Origin: Bartonella kosoyi
Lineage (GTDB): Bacteria; Pseudomonadota; Alphaproteobacteria; Rhizobiales; Rhizobiaceae
NCBI RefSeq assembly: GCF_003606325.2
Contig: NZ_CP031843.2
Coordinates: 62,001 to 126,000 of the forward strand
Length of the DNA: 64,000 bases
Direction: 5' to 3'
The stretch's first letter is position 1, and each line of letters starts with the position of its first letter. A program made the position numbers and the translations under genes. This document shows, piece after piece, positions 47,953 to 61,233 of the stretch. The notes below the pieces were generated by a model that was not told where the DNA came from, did no database searches, and saw only the letters and a program-made list of their open reading frames with translations.

Positions 47953-48363
47953 ATTACTGATAAAGCACAATACTTTACGTCCCCTAACCTTACGCGCCCA
48001 AAAGATAAATTTTTCACCCCACAGTCTATCATTCAGCTTTTGATCGAGCAGGGATTACTGCACGCATGCAATCCACACCACCACATCTAAAAGAACAGCA
48101 TGGTAAGAGACGACAAGCAAGCTTTTACGTATTATTCCATCCCCCTCTCATCCTCTTGTGACTGAGTTATTTCAAAAGAAATGGAAGGAATTAAAGAGAC
48201 ATGCGCTTTAATGTTTTTTAGAGCATTATTTTACATCATGACCAATAAGAGTTTTAAGAGCTTTAAAAGATAGAGCATCACAAACCAAACGAAATCTTCT
48301 AAAGTGAACAACCACTTACTATAAGAAAACGGTATAAAAATTAAATTGAAAAAACCCAAAATT
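47953..48363. other. Intergenic region, nothing recognised
   Basis: No supported gene or repeat downstream of the efflux pair. Confidence 0.35.
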
Positions 48364-49377
48364 TTATCCTCCAGAATCAACCCGCTGCGAAGTGTCCACA
48401 TACGTAACTACAGACATCCCAGGAATGAGTTTTTCGATTCCTTCCTGTCCAGGATCTAAAGCAATCCGTACGGAAATACGTTGCGCAATTTTAATAAAAT
48501 TACCAATTGTCGTATCCGTTTTTAACAATGAAAACTCTGAACCTGTCGCAGGAGCAAAACGAACCACACGCCCTGTTAACTTTTTGTTGTTCAATGCATC
48601 AACAGAAAAAACAACCGGTTGTCCCACACGCATCTGAGAAAGTTGCGTTTCTTTATAATTAGCAATAATCCAAATATCATCAGAAATAACGGAGACCAAT
48701 TGCGTTCCCGGCATAACATATTGTCCTACCCTAGCGCCAACCAATCCAATATAGCCTGTTCGAGGCGATAAAATCTTTGTATGATCGAGATTGAGTTTTG
48801 CCAACTCAACCCCCACCTTTGCGCCCGCAACTTCTGACTGTAAACTTTGCCGTTCAAGATTTAATTGTTTTTGCAATTGCCGTTTTGTTTCCAATGCTGC
48901 CAAGAGTTGTGAAAGAGGACGAGAAACAGCACTTGCCGCATCACCAAAGCCTAACTTTTTATCAGGAACAACATTGGAGAATGCTCGTGAACGGGCCAAT
49001 TCGACTTCTGCTGTATTAATTTCACCCTGCAAAAGCTGTGCTTGCAATTCAATACTGGCCAATTTTGCATTTTTTGAATCGAGAACAGCCTGTGCGCGTG
49101 CAAGCTGCTGACGAAAAAGAGAATCATCAAGCTCAAAAAGCAGCATTCCCTTTTCAACGCGTTGATAATCTTGCACATAAATCCGTGCGATCACCCCAGA
49201 GATCTGTGAACTAACCAAAGTAACATCGCCTTTAATGGAAGCATTATCCGTTATTTGAATATTGCTCACAAAAGGAGGAAGTCTCCAAGCCCACAAAATC
49301 AGCAAAACCCCCATAATACCTGACAGGAATGCAACAATCGTAGCCTTTGACCGTAATGCTTTTATCATTTTTTGCAC
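48364..49377 (-). CDS. HlyD/EmrA-family membrane fusion protein
   Basis: 337 residues. One N-terminal membrane segment (ATIVAFLSGIMGVLLILWAW), then a biotinyl-lipoyl half (GVIARIYVQDYQRVEKGMLLFELDD), a long helical hairpin (AVLDSKNAKLASIELQAQLL) and the second half (ILSPRTGYIGLVGARVGQYV) with the beta-barrel region. It links an inner-membrane pump to an outer-membrane channel. It lies 15 bases downstream of the 14-helix-type carrier, forming an EmrAB-like pair; no TolC-type channel gene is adjacent. Confidence 0.88.
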   Translation of the reverse strand: MQKMIKALRSKATIVAFLSGIMGVLLILWAWRLPPFVSNIQITDNASIKGDVTLVSSQISGVIARIYVQDYQRVEKGMLLFELDDSLFRQQLARAQAVLDSKNAKLASIELQAQLLQGEINTAEVELARSRAFSNVVPDKKLGFGDAASAVSRPLSQLLAALETKRQLQKQLNLERQSLQSEVAGAKVGVELAKLNLDHTKILSPRTGYIGLVGARVGQYVMPGTQLVSVISDDIWIIANYKETQLSQMRVGQPVVFSVDALNNKKLTGRVVRFAPATGSEFSLLKTDTTIGNFIKIAQRISVRIALDPGQEGIEKLIPGMSVVTYVDTSQRVDSGG

Positions 49378-49392
49378 CCCTCTTCTATGACA

Positions 49393-51024
49393 TCACTCTT
49401 TTTCTAATGCACGCACAGAGCATGACTTAACAATCATTGTGACAAGAAAAATAACGAATACAACCATTGAAATATAAAAATAAAGCCGAAAAACGTCATC
49501 ATAAGCAAAAATATTTGCTGTTAACTTAAATTTCTCTATCAATAGAGAAGTCCCCTGATCACTTCCCAAGCCATGAGCAACAGAAGCACCATAAGAAGGC
49601 GAAAATAAAGTATTCATCTCACCAGAAATAAGCGGATCAGTCACAACAATATTTTGTGTTAAGGACTCAAAGTTCTTATGGGCAAAATAAAACTGCAGGC
49701 TGCCAAAAAAAGCCGACCCCATCAATCCCCCCGTTACTTGTGTGAGTAAAAAAACAGCAATAAAACTCAAAACATAACGCGGTCCTCGCTCACCAGCGAT
49801 CACAAACCCTTTAAAAAGCGCAGGAGGCAAAAAAAGTGCATAACTAAAACTCACCAATCCTTGGCTCAACATCATATCTTGTGGACGCGTTAAATGGTTT
49901 ACACGACTATCTAAATAAGCGCCAAGAGCCAAACAACCCAAAGATAACAAATAAAAATAATCCTCACGCCCTGCCCGTAAAAAAAACACACAAACAGCCC
50001 CCCCTAACAGAGTCCCCAATGTCACTGCAAAATACATGGGTGCCATCTCGCGATTGAGCAAACCAAAAAGATTAAAAAAACCGAAGGGCAAATTGGATCG
50101 TTCCAACAAGAAAACATGAAAAATCAATAAAATAAAAACAGATTGAATCATTTCTTTACTGAAAATCCAACGCAGATCAATCAATGGTTTTTCTCTATTA
50201 AGCTCAATCATAATAGCAACAGCCAAAGAGAAAATAGCCAGTGCAAGCCCCCAACCAATCCACGGTGTTTCATACCACCAATACAAGATGCCAACAGACA
50301 TAATCACAGCATTAAGACCAAGACCAAGAGCAATCAAACCATAGCTTATCCAATCTAACTTTTGAATAACCTTACTCCGGACAACAGGGGTCAGAGGCAA
50401 CGTATAGATACAGACCAAACTGATGAGAACCAACCCCATTTCCAAAGCAGAAAGACTGGAAAATCCGCCATTTTCCAACAAATCAGGAGAAATCAAATGC
50501 GATAAAGGTGCTGCTAAAGCCGCATTCATATAATTCAAACTAAGACCAACAGTAAACTTTTTCGCTGGCGCAAAAGCCTCCATCATATAAAGTAACGCAA
50601 GCGAAGCCAAAGGCGCAGCAGCGATCCCAGCAAAAAAGCGAATAATCAGCGCAGAACGCAAATCGGTCACAAAGAGCTGCAACGCGCAAACCAAAACGAA
50701 GCCAAGGATCGACAGTTCAGCAAAAGCACGCAAACCAAATTGATAGCGAATTTTGATCAACATAATCGCCACACTGACATTTGGTGCCATATAGGCTGCA
50801 ACCAACCATGTCGTCTCGGCTAAAGTTGCATGAAAATCACCGGTCAGATGGACAATATTAGACTGAACAATATTGGCTCCTAAGCCATAAGCCCATTGCA
50901 AAATAAGAGAAGCGAAAATATAAACAAAACATTTCGGCAAAGGTCCCGCAAAAACACGACCAGGACGAGGAAAAGGCTTTCCGCCCCTTTTGGCAGACAT
51001 AACCGTACTTCTTTTTCCGCTCAT
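49393..51024 (-). CDS. MFS drug:H+ antiporter, EmrB-like (DHA2)
   Basis: 543 residues with about 14 membrane segments, opening with a basic tail (SAKRGGKPFPRP). The arrangement TTWLVAAYMAPNVSVAIML, FAGIAAAPLASLALLYMMEAF and the large terminal periplasmic loop near residues 450-500 fit the EmrB/QacA class, although the usual class signatures are diverged. Its partner is the EmrA-like protein 15 bases downstream. Substrate unknown. It lies 24 bases after atpC on the same strand, so read-through from the atp operon is possible. Confidence 0.8.
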   Translation of the reverse strand: MSGKRSTVMSAKRGGKPFPRPGRVFAGPLPKCFVYIFASLILQWAYGLGANIVQSNIVHLTGDFHATLAETTWLVAAYMAPNVSVAIMLIKIRYQFGLRAFAELSILGFVLVCALQLFVTDLRSALIIRFFAGIAAAPLASLALLYMMEAFAPAKKFTVGLSLNYMNAALAAPLSHLISPDLLENGGFSSLSALEMGLVLISLVCIYTLPLTPVVRSKVIQKLDWISYGLIALGLGLNAVIMSVGILYWWYETPWIGWGLALAIFSLAVAIMIELNREKPLIDLRWIFSKEMIQSVFILLIFHVFLLERSNLPFGFFNLFGLLNREMAPMYFAVTLGTLLGGAVCVFFLRAGREDYFYLLSLGCLALGAYLDSRVNHLTRPQDMMLSQGLVSFSYALFLPPALFKGFVIAGERGPRYVLSFIAVFLLTQVTGGLMGSAFFGSLQFYFAHKNFESLTQNIVVTDPLISGEMNTLFSPSYGASVAHGLGSDQGTSLLIEKFKLTANIFAYDDVFRLYFYISMVVFVIFLVTMIVKSCSVRALEKE

Positions 51025-51048
51025 GTCACCTTTTCCTAATATACCCTG

Positions 51049-51477
51049 CTACGCTTCTATCAACACAGAACCATCAGCTGACAATTGTTGGAAAAAAGCC
51101 TCGATTTTAGGATTGTCCGCATCACTCGTTCCCCCCTCTAATGTTGCTTGAACCTGCAAAATCTGCTGTTCTAAGGCATCAAAAGAAAGATGCTCCACAG
51201 CCACAACATGCTCGACCAATAAAGAGCAACCCGAAAAGGTAATATTTGCAACACCTCCGTAAACAGCAAAGAGCTTTTCTCCCACAGAGGTGCGAACACG
51301 AACAGCCCCCAACACAATGCTTGCCACCAATGGTGCATGATGTGCCATAACAGTCAAAGCACCAGAAGCGGAAGGAAGAACAACAGACACCACCTGCTCT
51401 GAAAACACCATCTTTTCAGGCGAAACAAGCTCAAACAAAAAACGCTCTTCTCTATTGTTTTCCACAAAAGTCTCCAC
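51049..51477 (-). CDS. atpC: ATP synthase epsilon subunit
   Basis: 142 residues. FELVSPEKMVFSEQVVSVVLP and GALTVMAHHAPLVASI are the beta-sandwich start of the family; the C-terminal helices are short and diverged. It couples gamma rotation and regulates F1 hydrolysis. Last gene of atpHAGDC, separated from atpD by 113 bases. Confidence 0.92.
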   Translation of the reverse strand: METFVENNREERFLFELVSPEKMVFSEQVVSVVLPSASGALTVMAHHAPLVASIVLGAVRVRTSVGEKLFAVYGGVANITFSGCSLLVEHVVAVEHLSFDALEQQILQVQATLEGGTSDADNPKIEAFFQQLSADGSVLIEA

Positions 51478-51590
51478 AATACCCTGAAGGACTCTCCGCC
51501 CTCTTTACCAACTTATCTTTTTCAACAACTTGCCCTTATTTAACGACAAATATTCACGACAGATTTTTCCTCAAGTAAGAAGCTTCTAAT

Positions 51591-53204
<1,614 letters not shown>

Positions 53205-53217
53205 TTACCTTTTCCAT

Positions 53218-54144
53218 TTAAAGCGCTTCAGCGCCCGCAATAATTTCGATCAATTCTGTGGTAATCTGTGCTTGACGTTGACGATTATAAGCCACCGTCA
53301 ATTTATTAATCATTTCACCTGCATTGCGCGATGCATTGTCCATAGCGGTCATCTTTGCGCCCATTTCACCAGCAACATTTTCGAGTAAAGCCCGAAAGAT
53401 TTGCACTGAAAGATTGCGGGGCACCAGCGCCTCTAAAAGAGAAGCAGCATCAGGCTCATACTCATAAACAATCGCCTCATGAACAATTGATTGCGAATCT
53501 CTGCTTGTCTCTTTTTGTTCCACAACATCTGTTGCCTCAACAGCTGCTTTTGGAGCCCCCATTGGGATCAAGCCAAAAGCTGTTGGACGTTGATTAATCA
53601 CGGAAACAAATTCAGAATAAAACAATGTACAAACATCAAAAGCGCCTTCATTGAACAAATCAACAATGCGTTGACTAATCACCAGCGCCTCTGCAAAACC
53701 GATTCGCTTTACAGCATGTAAATCGATGTGATCAATCATCAAACTTTTGTAATCACGCGATAAGATATCCGCACCTTTTTTGCCCACAGTGATAATTTTC
53801 ACAATTTTACCAGCGGTCAACAGCGCTTTAATTTGCTCACGAGCACGACGAGCGATTTGCACATTAAAAGCACCACATAAACCGCGCTCAGCCGTACAGA
53901 CAACCAAGAGATGCACATCATCGTGCCCCGTGCCCCGCATAAGAGCCGGTGCATCAACACCATCCACATCCCCAGCAACACTGGTTAAAATATCAGCCAT
54001 CCTCTTCGCATAAGGACGTGCTGATTGGGCTGCCTCTTGTGCACGATGCAACCGCGCTGCTGCAACCATCTGCATAGCTTTGGTAATTTTCTGTGTTGCT
54101 TTAACCGAAGCGATACGGTCTCTAAGATCCTTTAGTGAGGCCAT
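53218..54144 (-). CDS. atpG: ATP synthase gamma subunit
   Basis: 308 residues. The N-terminal helix [20 protein letters not shown] and the C-terminal helix [20 protein letters not shown] form the rotor shaft. ERGLCGAFN is conserved. Residues about 200-235 ([20 protein letters not shown]) are a charged insert. Between atpA and atpD with gaps of 16-20 bases, one operon. Confidence 0.95.
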   Translation of the reverse strand: MASLKDLRDRIASVKATQKITKAMQMVAAARLHRAQEAAQSARPYAKRMADILTSVAGDVDGVDAPALMRGTGHDDVHLLVVCTAERGLCGAFNVQIARRAREQIKALLTAGKIVKIITVGKKGADILSRDYKSLMIDHIDLHAVKRIGFAEALVISQRIVDLFNEGAFDVCTLFYSEFVSVINQRPTAFGLIPMGAPKAAVEATDVVEQKETSRDSQSIVHEAIVYEYEPDAASLLEALVPRNLSVQIFRALLENVAGEMGAKMTAMDNASRNAGEMINKLTVAYNRQRQAQITTELIEIIAGAEAL

Positions 54145-54164
54145 TCAAGCATTCCATCAATTCA

Positions 54165-55700
54165 TCACGAAAAATTTTTTGCATAAGTGTTGAGAACAGT
54201 TATCAACTTATCTTTTAGCTCATCTGTTATCTGCTTTTGCTCAGCAATTGCTTTTAAAAGATCTTGATAATCACTCCGCAAAAGTACCAGAAGCCCCTGC
54301 TCAAACCGCGCAACATCAGAAACCGCTAGAGAATCAAGATAGCCATTCACCCCTGCGAAAATAACCACCACCTGTTCTTCTGTTTTAAGGGGAGAAAATT
54401 GTGGCTGTTTTAAGAGCTCTGTCAAGCGTGCTCCCCGATTTAAAAGCCGCTGGGTTGATGCATCCAAATCAGAACCAAACTGCGCAAAAGCGGCCATTTC
54501 ACGATATTGCGCCAATTCCCCTTTAATCGATCCAGCAACCTGCTTCATGGCTTTAATTTGTGCAGCCGAACCAACACGCGATACAGAAAGACCAACGTTT
54601 ACAGCAGGACGGATACCCTGATAGAACAAATTGGTTTCCAAGAAAATTTGCCCATCGGTAATCGAAATCACATTTGTCGGAATATAAGCCGAAACGTCAT
54701 TTGCTTGCGTTTCAATGACCGGCAAAGCTGTCAACGACCCTGATCCATTTTCCGCATTCAATTTTGCCGCCCGTTCTAAAAGACGTGAATGAAGATAGAA
54801 AACATCTCCTGGATAAGCTTCACGCCCCGGTGGACGACGCAGCAAAAGAGACATTTGACGATAAGCCACTGCTTGTTTTGACAAGTCATCATAACCGATC
54901 AAAGCATGTTGCCCATTATCGCGGAAATATTCGCCCATCGCGCATCCTGCAAGAGGTGCTATAAATTGCAAGGGCGCAGGATCAGAAGCGGTTGCCGCAA
55001 CAATAATAGAATATTCCAGTGCTCCACGTTCTTCTAAAACTTTAACGAATTGTGCCACCGTCGAACGTTTTTGACCGATAGCCACATAAATACAATAAAC
55101 TTTATCCTGCTCTCGTCCAGCCCCTTTTTCATGGAACGGTTTTTGATTTAAAAATGTATCGAGCAAAATCGCGGTTTTTCCTGTTTGGCGATCACCAATC
55201 ACCAACTCACGCTGCCCCCGCCCAATAGGGATGAGCGCATCAATAGCTTTTAATCCGGTTGACATAGGCTCATGCACAGACTGACGCGGAATAATCCCTG
55301 GTGCCTTAACATCAACACGACGACGCTCTGTTTCCTTAAGTGGTCCCTTACCATCTATAGGATTTCCAAGAGCATCAACCACACGGCCAAGCAAAGCGGG
55401 TCCCACAGGGACATCGACAATAGCGCCCAATCGCTTTACACAATCCCCTTCACGAATATCGCGGTCTGAGCCAAAAATGACCACACCGACATTATCAACT
55501 TCCAAATTGAGCGCCATCCCGCGCACACCATTTGGAAAAGCAACCATTTCCCCAGCTTGAACATTATCCAAACCATAAACGCGAGCGATACCATCCCCCA
55601 CAGAGAGAACCCAACCAATTTCTGAAACCTCAGCCTTTTGGTCAAAGTTTTTGATTTGCTCTTTCAGAATTTTTGAAATTTCAGATGGTCTAATATCCAT
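54165..55700 (-). CDS. atpA: ATP synthase alpha subunit
   Basis: 511 residues, with P-loop [10 protein letters not shown] near 169 and the alpha signature [20 protein letters not shown] near 350. It forms the non-catalytic half of the F1 hexamer. Its ATG shares one base with the stop of atpH (TGATG), so the two are coupled. Confidence 0.97.
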   Translation of the reverse strand: MDIRPSEISKILKEQIKNFDQKAEVSEIGWVLSVGDGIARVYGLDNVQAGEMVAFPNGVRGMALNLEVDNVGVVIFGSDRDIREGDCVKRLGAIVDVPVGPALLGRVVDALGNPIDGKGPLKETERRRVDVKAPGIIPRQSVHEPMSTGLKAIDALIPIGRGQRELVIGDRQTGKTAILLDTFLNQKPFHEKGAGREQDKVYCIYVAIGQKRSTVAQFVKVLEERGALEYSIIVAATASDPAPLQFIAPLAGCAMGEYFRDNGQHALIGYDDLSKQAVAYRQMSLLLRRPPGREAYPGDVFYLHSRLLERAAKLNAENGSGSLTALPVIETQANDVSAYIPTNVISITDGQIFLETNLFYQGIRPAVNVGLSVSRVGSAAQIKAMKQVAGSIKGELAQYREMAAFAQFGSDLDASTQRLLNRGARLTELLKQPQFSPLKTEEQVVVIFAGVNGYLDSLAVSDVARFEQGLLVLLRSDYQDLLKAIAEQKQITDELKDKLITVLNTYAKNFS

Positions 55701-56284
55701 CAGCTGACCTCTTTTTTCAATGCAAGCCTAAGCGAAGACAATTTTGTGAGAAGAGACGTATCAATTTGAGACGCCCCGACACGAATGATTAATCCACCAA
55801 GAATTGTTGGATTCACAATGATATGTAGCAAAACTTTTCCCCCAATGACACCTTCCAAAGTCTCACACAATTCTTGTTTTTGTTGAGAACTCAACGGGCG
55901 CGCAGAAACAATTTGCGCAGTAAGTTGCTTCCGAGCGCGTGCAACACAACGCTGAAAAGCATGGAGAATACCAAATACAGCACTAAGCCTACGATTTGCT
56001 GCGATAACGCGTAAAAAATTACTAACAATCTGCCCTGCTTCTTTATCAGCAAATTTAATGTTTTCACAAACAGATTGCATCACCTTAATTTGCTCTTTGA
56101 CTGAAAAGAACGGACTGAGCACGAAGTGTTTTAAATCTTCATTTTGCTCTAAGACAAACAAAAAATCTTCCACTGCCTTTTCAATTTTTTCAACGTTTCC
56201 TGCTTCTTGAACGCAATTAAAAAGCGCTTGCGCATAACGTTGATCTACCAACGGCAGCGGTATGAGAGAAAATGAATCCGACAC
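55700..56284 (-). CDS. atpH: ATP synthase delta subunit (OSCP)
   Basis: 194 residues: [15 protein letters not shown] at the start and the C-terminal part [23 protein letters not shown], typical of delta. It joins F1 to the peripheral stalk. First gene of the F1 operon; the Fo genes are not in this window, as usual in Rhizobiales where they sit elsewhere. Confidence 0.95.
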   Translation of the reverse strand: MSDSFSLIPLPLVDQRYAQALFNCVQEAGNVEKIEKAVEDFLFVLEQNEDLKHFVLSPFFSVKEQIKVMQSVCENIKFADKEAGQIVSNFLRVIAANRRLSAVFGILHAFQRCVARARKQLTAQIVSARPLSSQQKQELCETLEGVIGGKVLLHIIVNPTILGGLIIRVGASQIDTSLLTKLSSLRLALKKEVS

Positions 56285-57110
56285 GAAATACCGCCTCTTT
56301 CTCTTGAGCGACTCTCTGATAGTTATCAGATGATAATGAAACAGACATTCTCACTCTTAAGAATCTTCTTCTTAAAACCTCGAACGAAAACCATTCGGTT
56401 TCTAGCATAGACATAGCCGACTCGCAACACCACAAATCGCTGCTTTTTAAAAATTTTAAATAAAATATTCAAAATATTTTTGAAAAGGATTTTTTTAGAT
56501 CTCCAAGATGGCATCACGGTTTTTTTATGCCTCTTTTTGACATTGTTATAAGCGATTTTCACGCTCTCTATTGTGCTTCAATTATTGTGCTTCAAGCGCT
56601 CTTGCCCTCCCAAAACAGTTTTTCTTTGAAGATTACTCCTCTTATCCTACAAAAGTTTTGCGAGAAGCGACTACTACTTTAAAAATCTATTATTTCAAAT
56701 GAACAAGCAAAAAATAATAATAGATATCTCCTTAAAATTAACAAAAATGATCCTTTCGCTTTAAATGCCCTCTACTTTTTAAAATATTTCATCAAGTATA
56801 TTTTCTTGCAAAAAAACTGCCCAAAAACACTTCTCATGTATCCACAGTTTCTCAAAGCTCAATAATGGTACCACCCGATACCCTAAAGATAGAAAGCCTT
56901 AACGGCTTTTTCATTTATACAAAGCATTTACATTATTGATGAGCAACATCATAAAATGAATACCAACACTCTGAGAAATATTTGCTCAAACAATTAGATG
57001 AAAGTAACCATAATGATATTCTTTTTTGGGAATACTCGATTGGGAATGCTCTGCTTTGCATGAAAAATCTGCTTCCATTAAAGAACGAAAGGAACAAAAC
57101 TGTAAGAAAT
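56285..57110. other. Intergenic region upstream of the atp operon
   Basis: About 825 bases, strongly AT-rich near 56440-56500 and 56690-56820. No supported gene. It must contain the promoter of atpHAGDC; I could not single out one box pair. Confidence 0.4.
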
Positions 57111-57300
57111 GGAGAATCTCCATTTCGCGACAGCACCCATGAAGGCGATAAACCGCCATTGAGCCCCCATCTTTACGTTTGATCAGAAGCAAACCAACGG
57201 CTCTCACCCATTGCCTCAATGTTGCGATAAACCCTTGACACTTGAAACAGTTCATAAGAGGCATGCCTTTCTTGCACAATTCCACACCACACAAGCGCCT
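57111..57300 (-). mobile_element. Integrase 5' remnant, minus strand
   Basis: Reading down from about 57195, GLLLIKRKDGGSMAVYRLHG aligns with GLLLHKRKDGGAQWIYRYTLHG of the 13-kb integrase, and the upstream bases ACTTGAAACAGTTCATAAGAG match its start region. The frame breaks after the CCREM stretch. It abuts the priA duplicate. Confidence 0.7.
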
Positions 57301-57309
57301 CACCTGTAA

Positions 57310-57655
57310 CGTGTAGAAGTTAAAACTCTTAATAAATCAATATGTTGTACGAATAAGGGTGATGTCTCTGTTGATTTATTAAGCAAGATATTTCCCCCCG
57401 GTGCACGAGCTTGATGTAATACACGCGCATAACATTCTGCGGCTTGGTGCTGTTGTGCGACACAATCAAAGAAGCAAACCGCCCATAAGGAGACAAATGA
57501 TAATATTGGCGTGCTGCAATCTCCCGTGTGTAAAAATCTTCTGGTTGGCATGAAAGTAAAGCTTTTATGACCGGATGGATCGGATTAATCGATTTGCAAT
57601 AATCTAAACTTTCCAATCCAATCCCCCCTCTTCTTCCAATTACTTGAAAGAGAAA
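57310..57655 (-). pseudogene. Decayed duplicate of the priA 3' region
   Basis: 57400-57640 matches priA 57860-58115 in order (CAATCTCCCGTGTGTAAAAA, CTTCTGGTTGGCATGAAAGT, AAACTTTCCAATCC), with several small indels. It encodes fragments such as CQPEDFYTREIAARQYYHL but has no continuous frame. Direct neighbour, downstream of its parent. Confidence 0.85.
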
Positions 57656-57663
57656 TTTGATTT

Positions 57664-59859
57664 TTAAAAAAAGCTTTGCGGATCGATATCAATTTGAACC
57701 CGAACAGAACTGGGCATTTTGGGGGCATTGCTCAGCATTGCCCGAATAAACCCTTGTATATCAAAAGAGCGCTGACCTTGCAATAAAAGCCGAAAACGAT
57801 AACGCCCCCGAACCAGAGCCAAAGGCGCCTCTGCGGGTCCCATAACTGAGATATTTTTCTCCCGCGGTGCGGCTTGACGGAGTGCTCGCGCATAATGTTC
57901 TGCAGCTTGGCGCTGTTGTGCCGATACAATCAAAGAGGCAAGTCGCCCATAGGGAGGTAAATGATAATATTGACGTACTGCAATCTCCCGTGTGTAAAAA
58001 TCTTCTGGTTGGCATGAAAGTAAAGCTTTTATGACCGAATGATCGGGTTGATAGGTTTGCAATAATCCTAAACTTTCCAATCCTACCCGCCCTGCTCTTC
58101 CAGTCACTTGAGAGAGAAGCTGGAAGGTTCGTTCACTGGCGCGTAAATCACCATTGGCAAGACCAAGATCAGCATCAATAACCCCCACCAAAGAGAGCTT
58201 GGGAAAATGATGTCCTTTAGCGACCAACTGTGTCCCAATAATAATATCCACATCACCTTTGGCAATGGCTTGCAATTCGCTTCGCAACTGCCCAATCCCC
58301 CCTTTGAGATCTGTTGAAAGAATCAATGATCGTGCCTGCGGAAAAAGCCCTTGTGTTTCTTCTGCAATTCTTTCCACACCCGGTCCACAAGCCACAAGAT
58401 GGTCTAATGTTCCACATTCAGGACAGGCTTCTGGAAGGGATTGATGATAGCCACAATGATGACATTTTAATTGCCCTTGCGCACGATGTTCGACCAACCA
58501 ACTTGAACAATCGCGACAATGAAAACGATGTCCGCAAACTCGGCATAAAGTTAAAGGCGCATAACCACGACGATTAAGAAAAAGCAGCGCCTGCTCGCCT
58601 TTTTCAAGCGTTTGTTTTAAAGCCCTTTCAAGGGCAAAGGAAATAAAGCGCCCCTTTTGCACTCCTCCTTGGCGCATATCAATGACCCGCAACTGTGGAA
58701 GGGCAACTTCTTTAAAACGGGAGGGTAAATGCACCTTTTGATAACGCCCTTTTAAAACATTGGCTTGGCTTTCAATCGACGGTGTGGCTGAGGACAAAAT
58801 AACAGGAAAATGCTCAAAAGAACCCCGAGCAACAGCCATATCACGCGCGTGATAAAAAATGCGCTCTTCTTGTTTATAAGCACTATCATGCTCTTCATCG
58901 ACAACAATCAAGCCAAGCGCATGAAAGGGAAGAAAAAGTGCCGAACGAGCTCCCGCAACAACACGCACCCGCCCTTCTGCAACTTGTCGCCAGACACGTT
59001 CTCTACGACGCGGTGTCAAATCGGAATGCCATTCTGCTGCCGCAGCGCCAAAGCGTGCATAAAAACGATCTAAAAACTGCTGTGTTAAAGCAATTTCCGG
59101 CAATAAAATTAAAACTTGGCTACCCCCTTTGAAAGCTTGAGCAACCGCTTCAAAATAAACTTCTGTCTTTCCAGAGCCCGTCACACCATCGAGCAAAAAA
59201 ACTTGAAACTGAGAAGACAAAACCCCTTCCCGCAACAATGTGGCAGCCTCATTTTGTGCGCCCTGCAACTGAGGAGGACAAAAATCAGGATCGGGCATAC
59301 CCACAAGATCAGGAGCAGGAATTTTAACATCTTCAAAAACGCCTAGCGCTTTTAAACCTTCAACAACAGACACAGATGTTCCAGCCGCATGCGCAAGACC
59401 AGAACGTGTCCAGATCTTCTCATTGCGCACCAATTCCAAAACCCGTAAGCGGGCTGGTGTAAGACGTTCCACATCTCCCCCACAATAGCGCAGTCCCAGC
59501 ATTTGCGCTTCTGGCTCTAAAGCAGCCGGTACAGACAAAACCAATCGTGCAACAAGACCAAAAGGTGTCATGGTATAACGGCTAACAAACCGCAAAAATG
59601 CAATCATCTCTGCCTTTAATGGCGGACAATCAAAAACATGTAAGAGAGAACGTAATTTTTCACGCGCCACCGAAGCAGTTCTTTGCCCATCTTTTGTCTT
59701 CTCCCCAACATCCACCACAAAACCGCAAAGCTCACGCCCCATCACCGGAACCCGAACAAAAGAACCAATTTCCACTTCCATAGAAGACGGAACTTTATAA
59801 CTATAAGCATACGCAACAGGAAGAGGAACCAAAACAGAGACAACCTTTTCCTCTATCAT
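57664..59859 (-). CDS. priA: Primosomal protein N' (replication restart helicase)
   Basis: 731 residues from ATG 59859 (the longer frame begins with TTG). Walker A GVTGSGKTEVYF, DEEHDSAYKQEE, the zinc region CRVCGHRFHCRDCSSWL then CHHCG and CPECG, and the motif VI region QVTGRAGRVG are intact. PriA recognises abandoned forks and reloads the replisome. Single gene, with a decayed copy of its 3' region after it. Confidence 0.95.
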   Translation of the reverse strand: MIEEKVVSVLVPLPVAYAYSYKVPSSMEVEIGSFVRVPVMGRELCGFVVDVGEKTKDGQRTASVAREKLRSLLHVFDCPPLKAEMIAFLRFVSRYTMTPFGLVARLVLSVPAALEPEAQMLGLRYCGGDVERLTPARLRVLELVRNEKIWTRSGLAHAAGTSVSVVEGLKALGVFEDVKIPAPDLVGMPDPDFCPPQLQGAQNEAATLLREGVLSSQFQVFLLDGVTGSGKTEVYFEAVAQAFKGGSQVLILLPEIALTQQFLDRFYARFGAAAAEWHSDLTPRRRERVWRQVAEGRVRVVAGARSALFLPFHALGLIVVDEEHDSAYKQEERIFYHARDMAVARGSFEHFPVILSSATPSIESQANVLKGRYQKVHLPSRFKEVALPQLRVIDMRQGGVQKGRFISFALERALKQTLEKGEQALLFLNRRGYAPLTLCRVCGHRFHCRDCSSWLVEHRAQGQLKCHHCGYHQSLPEACPECGTLDHLVACGPGVERIAEETQGLFPQARSLILSTDLKGGIGQLRSELQAIAKGDVDIIIGTQLVAKGHHFPKLSLVGVIDADLGLANGDLRASERTFQLLSQVTGRAGRVGLESLGLLQTYQPDHSVIKALLSCQPEDFYTREIAVRQYYHLPPYGRLASLIVSAQQRQAAEHYARALRQAAPREKNISVMGPAEAPLALVRGRYRFRLLLQGQRSFDIQGFIRAMLSNAPKMPSSVRVQIDIDPQSFF

Positions 59860-59883
59860 GTTTGAATTCACCCTTTTAACCAA

Positions 59884-60579
59884 TCCACCCCCCCCTTATC
59901 TACAATCCTTTTGTCTACGATCCTCTTGAACACCAACAAGTCTACCCCTTATCTTTAAACACTCTTATAAAATTCATTGCAGGTAAAATTCATGGCGGAC
60001 CTCAATCACTCCCATTTTCACAACAAGCTTCTCCCCAAAATTCTTTTTAAGACGCATTCCATCACCAAAACACCAACAATCAATACAACGTCATCCTCTC
60101 TAACAAAAAAACAGCACCATTCTCCAGTGCCAATTAAAATCCATCACAATTAAGCATTCCACACAACATTATCACTGCACTCCTTTGCAATCCCATAGTG
60201 TAACCTCATGCCAACATACACATTTTTATTTTTTTTCCAGCTCAACGCTCAACTTATTCTCAATAGATTGATTTATAAAGATAAATTATTTTTACATATT
60301 GTAATAAAAACGCTTAATACGAGAATTTTTTCGTTATAAATAAATTCTCTGAACATAGGAAAAACTTCATGCGTAAAACACATAACTTCTTCAAGGGTAA
60401 TTTATGACACAAAAGCCCATTTACTGACCCGCGATCTTCCTTTCCAGAAAGCGGGCATGATAAACACCATAGCATTCTTATTCTTTATATTAAATTCTTG
60501 CTCTTGCTTTTGTAGTCAACAATAGCGCATAACAAAAGAGCAAGATAAAATATGAAAAGCTAAAAGGAAGAGGTTAGAG
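59884..60579. other. Intergenic region between priA and the transaldolase gene
   Basis: About 700 bases. A 12-codon frame at 60369 (MRKTHNFFKGNL) with AGGAAAAA upstream might be a leader peptide but has nothing else to support it. CCCGC...GCGGG near 60430-60452 could pair. Otherwise nothing recognised. Confidence 0.3.
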
Positions 60580-61233
60580 ATGAAATTTTTTGTGGACAGC
60601 GCCAATATTGAAGAAATACGAGAATTACAGAATTTAAGCCTTGTTGATGGTGTGACCACCAATCCCTCTCTTATCCTCAAATCAGGACGCAATATTCTTG
60701 AAGTGACAAAAGAAATTTGTTCTCTCGTTAGCGGGCCTGTTTCTGCTGAAGTTGCCGCAACAGAATTTGAAAACATCATGAAAGAAGCGGCTGTTTTAGC
60801 AAAGATTGCCGATAATATTTGCATCAAGCTTCCTTTAACACTGGATGGATTAAAAGCTTGTAAAGCTCTGACAGCAGAAGGACTAAAAACAAATCTCACC
60901 CTTTGTTTTTCTGCCAATCAAGCCTTACTTGCAGCCAAAGCAGGTGCAACATTTGTTTCGCCTTTTATTGGGAGACTCGATGATTGCGAACTCAATGGAA
61001 GTGAACTCCTTCATGAAATTCGCACAATTTATGATAACTATAACTTCGAAACACAAATCTTAGCCGCTTCAATCCGCACCGTTAACCATGTCAAAGAAGC
61101 AGCCCTAAGCGGTGCTGATGTTGCAACAGTTCCACCCGCAATCTTAAAAGCCCTCGTCAACCATCCCCTTACAGATAAAGGGTTACAAATATTTCTCAAC
61201 GATTGGCAAAAAACAGGACAAAATATTGCCTAA
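60580..61233 (+). CDS. tal: Transaldolase / fructose-6-phosphate aldolase-like (short type)
   Basis: 217 residues, the short TalC/MipB-type barrel. [26 protein letters not shown] at the start, the Schiff-base lysine in NICIKLPLT near residue 86, and [11 protein letters not shown] near 127 are typical. It acts in the pentose phosphate pathway alongside transketolase encoded in this window. AAGGAAGAGG precedes ATG. Its 3' end overlaps that of lptE by four bases, convergent. Confidence 0.92.
   Translation: MKFFVDSANIEEIRELQNLSLVDGVTTNPSLILKSGRNILEVTKEICSLVSGPVSAEVAATEFENIMKEAAVLAKIADNICIKLPLTLDGLKACKALTAEGLKTNLTLCFSANQALLAAKAGATFVSPFIGRLDDCELNGSELLHEIRTIYDNYNFETQILAASIRTVNHVKEAALSGADVATVPPAILKALVNHPLTDKGLQIFLNDWQKTGQNIA

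Noticed and set aside
60369..60407. 12-codon leader peptide ahead of the transaldolase gene
   Set aside because: There is a possible ribosome site, but no regulatory codon run, no clear attenuator with T tract, and nearly 200 bases to the gene.
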